From positions 1 to 33,468 of the forward strand of contig JANBPT010000493.1 of the NCBI GenBank assembly GCA_027575765.1: a stretch of DNA of 33,468 nucleotides, written 5' to 3'. The stretch is from Tieghemiomyces parasiticus. Its lineage: Eukaryota > Kickxellomycota > Dimargaritomycetes > Dimargaritales > Dimargaritaceae. The notes under the pieces were generated by a model. It was not told the DNA's origin. It was given only the letters and a program-made list of their open reading frames with translations, and searched no databases. Shown in pieces: positions 20,840 to 28,884 of the stretch; within the stretch, counting starts at the first letter, position 1, and the number at the start of each line of letters is the position of its first letter. The position numbers and the translations under genes were made by a program.

Positions 20840-22941
20840 CTAAATAATCCGGTAGGCTGCGATGGTATCTAGCGCCCACGTGTAGGGCAGCGTGGTCACC
20901 GCCAGTGCATCCGTCGTCGACCGCACCCCGTCAGCAGCTAAACGCAGCTGTACGGCTGCATTGGTCCACGACACCGCGCTGGAGGACCTCACTTCCGGTT
21001 TTGGACACCGGCTCCGGAGGTGCTTCTCCCACCGCCGCCTTTGTGCTGACAAGGCACTTCTGCCGCCGGGGTTGGTCAGGAAGACGATGTCAGGCCGCAC
21101 TGCAGACGTCGTAACACGGCTGACAGTCCTTAGGGATTTGGCCGGGGTCTCAGCAATCGAAGACTGGTCATCCGGCGGTCCGGAGGCCACCCATTCGGTG
21201 TCGGCCAGCAACTGCATGAGCTCCGTGGCGGTTAGCAGGACGCCGCCCGCCGCTGAAATACATTCGCGGATATCGTCAGGCGACGGCGACACATTATCAC
21301 CGGGCCGGACATCCAAATAGAATCGGATGCCGGTGAAGAGGCGACCATCCATTCCGGTCGCCTGGTTTGTTATCCGCTGGGTAGCGGCTTCGCGCGCCAG
21401 CGTGGGTCCCCGGATAGGCCCTGACTTGGCATCACCTTGTACTTCGAAGTCAGTCTCGGGCGTATTTGGGGAGGCCAGTGCGGCCGAGACCCAGTCGGTC
21501 GTGACGATCCAGCAGCCGTGGAGTAAGGCCAACAGGTATTTTTTGGTCCGCTTTTCAACTAGACGGTCATTGGCTACAGGAATCGTGAATTAATGGGGGG
21601 AAGGGTAAAGAGGTGGGCACAGGGTGTAAGGGGTAGGGATATCATTAGAGTACTTAATATATGGTTCTATGACAGGCTCCGAGATCCTAGATGGGGCACC
21701 CGCCCGCAATAGGCATTGCCTATTTAACCACTTACTGGCCGCTACAATCAAATGGGTCACGGAGACATCCACATTGTGAGCAACGGAGCCGCTCATTTGT
21801 GTGGCGAGTTGTGCAAGAGCGTTCTGAGCGGGGTTGCGAAGTGAGGAATTGGTCGACTTAGTTCACATGTTGGATACCAGCCGATAGGGGCGATTGGGGA
21901 ATACTGGTCATAAAGCGTCTTAAAAATTAGAAACAAAGAGACCTACCGTATCTTTTGGTGAAAGATTACTGGCAACGAATCGAAGCATACTAGCCTCCAC
22001 GTTTAACGGGGCCGTGGGATTGGTTTGTTTTCGTTTGGAGGGACCAGCAGAGGCTGCCGACACAGGCGGTGCTGTACAATCCCTAGCGGGAGTCGCTCGC
22101 CGTCGCTTCGTCCTGAGGTCACCGGGGCACACTCCGGTCTGAGGCTTGCCCGTCGAGTCAGTCGCCACATCCTTAATCGGGTGTGGGTATTTTTGTGATA
22201 AATTGGTCGGCGGTGATAGGCGCAATAAGGCGGGCCCGGTGTCAGCATTATCGCCGGCGTCCCGGGCTTCCCGAGACATATCATTCTTAAACCGGTCGAT
22301 CGGTACGCCGGTTTCGGCTTCGTAGCTTGCAATTACGGCAGCCACGGCCTGGGAAACCTTGGCCACGCTTTCCTGTGGTGCCAGTGCTCGCTTCGTAATG
22401 CGCGTGTTGCATAGCGGGCACTTGGTATTCTTCTGATTGAGCGATTGAAAGATACAGTCCTTACAGAAAATATGGTTACAGTGGGTGGCGTAGGGGGTCG
22501 CGAGCTGACTTAAGCTGTCGAAAAGGGAATTCAGTGGGGGTTAGTACTTAGGGGGGGAGATTGTGGGTGAATCGATAAGGTGCCGAGAAAAGCAAGCCAT
22601 TACGCCACCTCTAGAGCGTACAGTTGAAATAAAAAATGAGGGTAGTCATGGCTATCGAGCTACCCAACTTACCAAATGGCGCAGGTCACCTCAGAGCGCA
22701 GACGTAGCAATAAGCCGGCGACAGTGTCAGGTAATTTCTCGCTGGACGTGGTCGACGTCGTCGGGGTGGACGGGGGTGGGGCGGCCTGTGCAGGGCTGGT
22801 GCCGGCTGGTGAAGTAGAGTCCGTCGCGAGGTGGCTCTGGTGACGGGACTCGTTGGTCGACGGCGCCGAAGCTGGCAGAGGCGACGTCGGTTCAGCAGAA
22901 CGCAGGCGTCGCCGTAGGGCTGTTGACTTGGTTCTGGGCAT
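20840..22941 (-). CDS. BRCA1-like RING finger plus tandem BRCT protein
   Basis: Four exons on the minus strand (22941-22673, 22514-21947, 21823-21736, 21573-20840; all GT-AG, phases 2, 0 and 1) join in frame to 552 residues. The first intron splits the codon of Cys90 inside the RING. RING residues are Cys87, Cys90, Cys102, His104, Cys107, Cys110, Cys122 and Cys125. The 11-residue gap between Cys90 and Cys102 equals that of human BRCA1, and CNHIFCKDC, LNQK and CPLCNTRITKRAL are close to BRCA1. A disordered, basic middle follows. BRCT1 (about 266-355) contains KYLLALLHGCWIV and FEVQGD. BRCT2 (about 386-552) starts at LFTGIRFYL and ends in a WALDTIAAY helix. There are no ankyrin repeats, which argues for BRCA1 over metazoan BARD1. 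It is predicted to be a nuclear E3 ubiquitin ligase in DNA repair. An upstream exon may exist (see findings). Confidence 0.88.
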
Positions 22942-23266
22942 GCCAGTAGAAACGAAAACAGATGTCACGGGATGGGAACCGTTATACGGATGCGCTTGAA
23001 TTATTCGGCTAGTCTATGGGTGGAGGAGGAAGGTAAGGCATGAGCTCAGATGTGACGAGGGTTTGGAGAGTAACGGCGCCGTAGCACTCAGGTAAATGCG
23101 GATACCTGTCCACAACTTGTTCCTAGCGGTCAGTTTAGGGCTACTTTTGAGCTTGGTGGCATACTGCGGCAGCTTCGGAGTTTGCCTTACCTCGCCCATC
23201 ATCAATTGATTACCTCCCACCTTCAGTTGGAATGTCTGGCAGGGACGGTAAGGCGGTTCCATGATT

Positions 23267-23278
23267 TATCACGTGATA
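23267..23278. promoter_or_regulatory. E-box palindrome TATCACGTGATA
   Basis: A perfect 12-bp palindrome centred on CACGTG, the core recognised by bHLH factors such as fungal Cbf1. It lies in the divergent promoter, 277 bp before the RRP15 ATG and 326 bp from the ATG of the BRCA1-like gene. A regulatory role is inferred from symmetry and place. Confidence 0.45.
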
Positions 23279-23489
23279 TTTTGGTGTCGTGTTCTAGGCG
23301 CCTGAGCAGGCTCACCCTGATTTTCTTTTTCTTTTTTTCCCCCTATGTTTAACCCTACGTTCGTTTAGTAAAGGCTTGGGAGGGGGGGGGGGCTAGCAAG
23401 GCCAAGCACAACGCTCCTAAAGCAGGCCCTTGAAGGGGGTCACGATGGCATGTCCTCATTGTCCCTCCAATTGCACATTCCATTCCTTT

Positions 23490-23495
23490 TATACA
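23490..23495 (+). promoter_or_regulatory. TATA-like element of RRP15
   Basis: TATACA within CTTTTATACACACC lies 60 bp before the RRP15 ATG and is followed by a pyrimidine-rich stretch. Confidence 0.3.
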
Positions 23496-23554
23496 CACCC
23501 CTCTTCTTTAATTGTGTCGCCCCCACCTGCTCTGGCTTTCCACCGTGTCGCACT

Positions 23555-24777
23555 ATGCCACCCCGCAGCGCCCATAAGAAACATGCCGAGCCCGAGGCCA
23601 TACCCGAGAGCCCTCGCGAGGTTGGCTCGCTCCATTCAGAATCCGACTCAGAGGACGACCTGATGCTTGTCAAGAAGCGGCCGAGTAAGTAAGGCCCCGC
23701 CCCCTCTTGCAGCCAGGGCCGACACGCAGCCACGGTCGGTTGAACGCTGAGCAGTGGGCGATTGTCCGCTTCTTTTCGCACTTGAGTACCAACTCTAGCC
23801 GTCTAGAAAGTAGCCACTGACCATTTCCATTCTCGCTACTACATTCTCTCATGCCTGAACCCGCTTGCAATATTTACAGAGAAGAAGCCCAAGCACATGG
23901 ACCCGGCAGCGTTCGCCGACGCCATGTCCAGTATTTTGGGCGCCGACCTGGCTCCTAGTGATGAAAAAGTAGGTCATAATGACAGATTTGTAGCCTCAAG
24001 TCGTCCACTGGCCTGAGGAATACCCCTGCTTACCATTTGATGCGCACCCGTTCCAACCACCACGTCTACATTCGCCCATCCTCACACACCACCCTCTTTC
24101 AGGTTCCCATTCTAGCCCGCAACAAGCTAGTGGAGCGGAAAATCAAGGCAGATAGCAAGGAGGTGGCGGCCCGCAAGGCCCTGGCCATGGAGCGTAAACG
24201 GTTAGCCTCCCGGGACCGCATCATTCCGGATTTTAGCAACGCCACCTACGAGAAGAGCCTACGGAAGGTTGCCACGCGCGGTGGTAAGTCTAGCCCCCCA
24301 CCAACCTGGCATTGGGCAGCCGAGGCTCGATAGAGCTGGTGTCTATGACTGTACTTAAGATGCTGGACCAGCCCGGATCAAGTGTAGTATCTGCCGTGTA
24401 ATAATCCCCACCCCATTGCCATCTAATTATCGAATCATCTTCACTGTAATACTATCTCCCATTCCCCTTAACAGTGGTCAAACTCTTCAACGCGATCGCT
24501 ACTCAGCAGAAGGAGCTCGATCTGAGTGGGTTGGCGCCGGACGAGACGGACAACAAAGGTAAGACTTTTTGACGCCGTGCGCCGTACTTTCTCCATACCT
24601 TGAGCTCTAAGGGCAACGTGAGGATATTGGTGGCACTGTATACTTCTCTAACCATGACTCTACGCTTTACACTTGACTTTCTCTTGCATCCGTTTTAAAT
24701 GGCGACGTGGTCCTGCAGTCAAACAAATGTCGAAGGACAGTTTCCTCAGTCTGCTTAAGAGCGGCGGCACTGAATAA
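23555..24777 (+). CDS. RRP15: Rrp15-like 60S ribosome biogenesis protein
   Basis: Five exons (23555-23684, 23880-23968, 24103-24283, 24475-24558, 24719-24777) with GT-AG introns of 195, 134, 191 and 160 bp join in frame to 180 residues. The start is an ATG in CACTATG. The N-terminus is acidic (SESDSEDD) and then lysine-rich. DPAAFADAMSSIL at 50-62 and the core from PILARNK (75 onward) through YEKSLRKVATRGVVKLFNAI are the hallmarks of Rrp15. A short tail, DSFLSLLKSGG, also matches the family's end. Rrp15 acts in the nucleolus in pre-60S assembly and processing of 27S pre-rRNA. The protein is shorter than yeast Rrp15 (about 250 residues), mainly at the ends. It is divergent from the BRCA1-like gene and convergent with the tetraspan gene. 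Confidence 0.93.
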
Positions 24778-24853
24778 TTCCAGGACGCTTGCTGTCCGCG
24801 TTTATTAGCCGGGTTCTTTATCGGCGATGACAACGTGGTGCTGAAATGAAAAG

Positions 24854-24859
24854 AATAAA
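24854..24859 (+). promoter_or_regulatory. AATAAA polyadenylation signal of RRP15
   Basis: AATAAA lies 76 nt after the RRP15 stop codon, in the 209-bp convergent spacer before the tetraspan gene. Confidence 0.45.
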
Positions 24860-24986
24860 ATGGCGAACGACTAAGCCTAGGTGGTAGTACAGTGGGAAAA
24901 AAAGGGGTCAGTGGCGAAGGAGCATGTGGTGTGGCCGAGCTACAAGCGGTACAGTTAAGCGGCAAGGATATTTCGTCCAGGGTGAG

Positions 24987-25562
24987 CTAAGGGATGGGCT
25001 GGTATTCAGGCGGGCTGGTCACCACGGTGGTGACGAGGATGACCACAGCGAACAGGTCGAGGATGACGGCCAGAAGGGCAAGCAGGTAGCTGGACCCGAG
25101 GGAAGCACCCACGGCGAAACGGTCCGAGCTGTCGTAGAGGTAGCCGACAGTGGCAAGGGCCAACGTGAGGGTGGCCGCATGGGCCAGGAGGCAGGTGGCG
25201 TTGACAGACCAGCGTTTGCGGAGGCGGGACGCGCCGCCAAACAGGGTGCTTAGCAGGGCGGTCAAGGTGACGACTCCGTGTAGAGCGCCCAACACGATAC
25301 CAACACGGGCCAGCTGCCAAATATCACAGAACGCGGCGCCAGCGTCACCCTCGCAGTCACCCACTTTAGGGTTCGGGAACCGCACGCACTCGTCGTTCCA
25401 CGAATAGCACTTGTGGAAGAGCCCGTAGCGTATAGACAGCGGGAGCGGGAACCGCGACCGGGCTCCGCTGAAATGGACCCACTCGGTAGTGAAGAGCGCA
25501 TAGTAGGTGAAGGTGAGGCCCACCGTAAAGAGAAGGGCCACGAGACTATACACCCGAAGCAT
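24987..25562 (-). CDS. Claudin/PMP22-like four-helix membrane protein
   Basis: This is an intronless 191-residue protein starting at ATG 25560-25562; the open frame upstream reaches only a TTG. Four hydrophobic helices lie at about 4-24, 82-108, 120-142 and 152-181, with a large first extracellular loop. That loop carries Trp28, Gly47-Leu48-Phe49, Cys52 and Cys59, the layout of the W-GLW-C-C signature of the claudin/PMP22/EMP superfamily; two more cysteines (70, 79) could form a second disulfide. Fungal members of this wide fold (Sur7/PalI-like and others) work at the plasma membrane in organising domains, in wall stress or in cell fusion. The exact subfamily is not clear. The leader contains an overlapping upstream frame (ATG 25803, ending 25546). 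Alternatively, an unproven splice from that ATG could add a short N-terminal extension. Confidence 0.8.
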   Translation of the reverse strand: MLRVYSLVALLFTVGLTFTYYALFTTEWVHFSGARSRFPLPLSIRYGLFHKCYSWNDECVRFPNPKVGDCEGDAGAAFCDIWQLARVGIVLGALHGVVTLTALLSTLFGGASRLRKRWSVNATCLLAHAATLTLALATVGYLYDSSDRFAVGASLGSSYLLALLAVILDLFAVVILVTTVVTSPPEYQPIP

Positions 25563-26749
25563 GTTGCCAAATGCAATTGGAAACTGAACGGGAAACAAAT
25601 ATATTATTGTCAAGAGGAGATAGGGATGTAGACGCAGGGTTGATGGCCGGGGCGTTCAAGAAGGTGGTGAATGCGGAACGTTTAGAAAGCGGACAGTGAA
25701 AGAACGGTAGGTATGTCTGCAGGTAGAGCTTGGTCAGATGAAAAAAGGCTAGCTCGACGGGGCGGCTGACCTTGAGACAGGCGGCCAAAGGGGCCAAGGC
25801 CATTGTGGCTGGGGAGAACCGCCCGGAACGTGCCTAGTCATAAGCACAGGCCGGACGGAGGGCTAGGGTTTCCACTATTGTTGCAATGGGAGGGTTCAGG
25901 AGCCCCCACGTTCTGTACATGACGAGCAGGGGGGGAGCATAGCGATTCTCGTATAGGGAGGAAGGGGGGGAGGCGGGAAGGGTCGCTGGCGGGCGAGAGG
26001 AGAGATGTAAATGTGCTGCGGATCTCTCCTCCACACCCACCCACACCAAAGACGAAGCGGAACTGGCCCTCCTGAACTTGTGTGGCGAGGATAAGTGGGC
26101 TGCAGTGGCAACACCATTGGTAGTATAGCCCAGACGTCTTCAGTGTGTCACATAGGGCTCCTGCATTGTGGATGTAGGATTTGGTCGGTGATGTAGTCAC
26201 TGGCATCCTATTCATTTTAATGGCCAAGCAAGTGCGTGGGGAGGTCTTAGGCCTGAGTAGGGATGTTAGAGTTAAACCATTAGCCATGGCTCGTCAGTTC
26301 CGTTCGATTGCTAGAGTGGTCCAACCAGTATCTGATTACGCTTCAGGTTCGAGCGAGCGCCTCAGTAAACTGGGTCGCAGAGGGCGGGCCATACTCTAGC
26401 GCCTTTGGAACTGTCTGCCAAAGCATCTAAGTAGCATTGAACCTGATTCTCTAGCCCGCAAAAAAATATAAAACCTAGCAGCCTACTGATGAAGATCCGC
26501 GGCAGTCCGTCTGTTGGCCATTGTATACCTTAACAATTGATCTGCGCGCTTGCAAATGGTGGAGTAGAATAAAGAAGTCGCAGTGCACGTCATTAGATAC
26601 TTCTTCTTAACGATATCCCCCCCCATCGGACATGATGGTGGATAAAGAAAAGCGGGGGGTGGGTTCAGTTAATTCGATACATTGGCAGACGCGGTTGGTT
26701 TGGCTGTTTGGTTTAATATATTCCACATAGCAGAGTCCGAGCCAGGAGT
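25563..26749. other. Intergenic: tetraspan leader, then nothing recognised
   Basis: Bases 25563 to about 25803 hold the probable leader of the tetraspan gene, with an upstream open frame of 85 codons starting at an ATG. The rest has G-rich tracts (25929-25977) and a C8 run (26617-26624) and shows no coding signature. Confidence 0.45.
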
Positions 26750-26847
26750 GCTCCAGTAGCCCAGTGGTTTAAGGCGCCGTGCTTATAGGGATTTTAACCT
26801 ATCACCGAGAGACGCGGAGGTCGCGAGTTCGACCCTCGCCTGGAGCA
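26750..26847 (+). tRNA. tRNA-Ile(UAU) with 24-nt intron
   Basis: Acceptor strands GCTCCAG and CTGGAGC pair fully, followed by discriminator A. The D arm has GCCC and GGC around AGTGGTTTAA. The anticodon stem CCGTG/CGCGG encloses CTTATA + A, giving anticodon TAT. The T arm GCGAG/CTCGC holds loop TTCGACC. An intron occupies 26788-26811, directly after position 37, as in eukaryotic nuclear tRNAs. Within it CCTAT can pair with ATAGG, made of the anticodon and the first intron bases, the usual anticodon-intron helix. The mature tRNA is 74 nt and reads the rare AUA codon. Confidence 0.97.
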
Positions 26848-26853
26848 TCCTAA

Positions 26854-26862
26854 TTTTTTTTT
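26854..26862 (+). terminator. Pol III terminator of tRNA-Ile
   Basis: A T9 run starts 7 nt after the tRNA 3' end, with a second T6 run immediately after it: a standard RNA polymerase III stop. Confidence 0.8.
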
Positions 26863-28540
26863 ATTTTTTCGTTATATTTTGTCAGTCCCTCGGATCCTTT
26901 CCCTTCCTACTTTCTGATAGCTCTTGATTTCATCTTCAATATGGACACGGTACTTCTGCTGAGTAGGAACCTTTGCAGGGCGACCGTATCCCTTCTTTTT
27001 CACCTCGGAGGGCAGAGAACTGGGCTGGAGTCAAGCGGATCGTTGCTACTCTGTATATTTTCCTCAAATTGATGATATAAAACTATCCACTGCCTCATAA
27101 TTCTTGGATGAAGATGGATCTGGTAGCGGCGTAACCTGGCTGTGCTTGAGATGTGTATACGACTAAACCTGGCCCACTGATCTACATGTAAGAAAGGCGA
27201 TAACTACGCTGGCAGAAGGCCTATCCATCCGATGCATAGCGCGACAGTGCATCTGACTGGCAATACTGGGATGTCCAGCAATACGAAGAAGACATGGTAG
27301 ACTTTGGGGAAGGGAGGTCTAAGTGGAGACCGAAGTCGAATGGTGGCATACTGCCTGGCGCTACGTAGCCTATCGACCTCCCTTTTCGGTTGTGAGACGA
27401 CGCATATCATGATAACCCCCCAAGTCAATAGTGATTCTGTGAACTTACGGTCCGCCGACGGTTGCCCATACAGTCTGAATTTACAAAGCGGTATATTTAC
27501 TGGTCGCCAGGACTTCCCCGTGGCTACGCCAGAGACAAATAGAGCCGCTGCGGCCGGACTTGAGGATTCAATCAATGCCATGTTAACGTGGGGGAGGGGG
27601 GCTGGGCTGGGGTGTCCAACCGGAAGGCACGGTCGATAAGCAAACGAGCTTTATGCTTGGAATAGGTAGACCGGCCGCTAGAAAGCGATATCGAGGGCCG
27701 GGTTGCTTGGTCAGCGAGCCCGCTAACCGCTACCGTGGTAGCAGTCGGATGAACAGCGGGTGTATTACACCGGCTTGAGTATAGGAGAATCCAAATTTGA
27801 GTAATAAGGAACCGAGCCGGGAAAGAGTTGGGCTAGAGCTGGCCCCCTCTCAAGTACCCAGCTGCCAAAGAAAATCATCCAAGGCTGGGCAGCTGATAAA
27901 GTAAAGTGCGAGGGAGAGGTTGGAACACCGCCAAACATCATCGAAGGGCCCCTGATCAATTCCCTATAGCTGAATGCAGCTTGTAAGGTTTCACAGGTGG
28001 GTCCCACGGCCCAAGCTGTAGCTGGACGGCCGTCTTTGGCGGGGATGCATATGCTCCGCCAGTCCCAGGTTAAGATGTAATGCAGGTTTTTATGTAGTAA
28101 AGCAAAAACGGATCGTCTTTAGGCCATATATTGCCATCCGCAGGGGGCAGCACAATGGGGAGGGGGAAGGCTACGTCCATAGAAGCTGCTTAAAAACCCC
28201 CCACTGGCGAAGGAAGAGCTTATTCAGTCCATAAGATGTAGCGGGGGGAAGGCCACCAAGTGCTAATCAATCAATCGGTCTAGATGAACCTCGGCTCCCG
28301 TCGCGTTCACGGTAACCGCCCTCATGCATACAGACAGAAATTTGGCTCCCTTCCCACCCTCCGTGGCCACGCCGCTCTCTGGGCCCTATAGCTTACCTAC
28401 AGCCACATATTGGGCCATCCATCCGCCCTCTAGTGTAGCCAATGGCATGGGAACAGCATAAGCCGGCTAGGGAGAACCGCAGCTTTGTCTATGCAGTCAC
28501 ACCAGACTAACCCTCTGCACAGGCCACTCAGCGGAAAGGC
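26863..28540. other. Intergenic, no recognisable gene
   Basis: No open frame here has a domain or strong coding bias. The longest (27204-27581, minus, ATG start, 125 codons) lacks recognisable features and overlaps a plus-strand frame of similar length. I found no additional RNA gene. Confidence 0.45.
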
Positions 28541-28542
28541 TT

Positions 28543-28548
28543 TATAAA
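28543..28548 (+). promoter_or_regulatory. TATA box of the Argonaute gene
   Basis: TATAAA in GCTTTATAAATTAAC lies 342 bp before the Argonaute ATG and is followed by pyrimidine-rich DNA, implying a leader of up to about 300 nt. Confidence 0.4.
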
Positions 28549-28884
28549 TTAACGCCTTCGCCCCTCTCTTAGCTCTGATACCGTTGGTTATATTCTGCGT
28601 CGATTTCTCCCATTCGCACTTTACACCGCCAAAGCTACTTTGTGTAAGATCCTACGCAAAACTCACCTCTACATTTGACCTGCCCGCCAGCCGTCGTGAC
28701 ACCTGAACCCGAAATCCAATAACTCTGTTGTGTAAACCAGAACGCATTTCGTATTTACTCACCTAACCTCCTCTCTAGCCTCCAATAGCAACGCCGCTTG
28801 CGCTGACTAGTCAGGTTCCTTCGCCCATCCAAACGCAGTGCCCGCCCACCCGTCAATCCTGAAATTTCCATCGTCACTTGCGCC

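Larger units (their letters stand above)
22942..23554. promoter_or_regulatory. Divergent promoter region, BRCA1-like / RRP15
   Basis: This 613-bp spacer lies between the start codons of two divergent genes. It holds a CACGTG palindrome, a G11 run (23382-23392), a TATA-like element for RRP15, and on the minus strand a possible 5' exon/intron for the BRCA1-like gene (ATG 23262, donor at 23190, acceptor ending at 23014). Confidence 0.55.

Noticed and set aside
26330..26370. GGTTCGAGCG resembling a tRNA B box
   Set aside because: No acceptor, anticodon or T-stem pairing can be built around it.
27204..27581. 125-codon minus-strand ATG frame
   Set aside because: No domain or membrane/signal pattern, weak third-position bias, and an equally long frame lies on the other strand.
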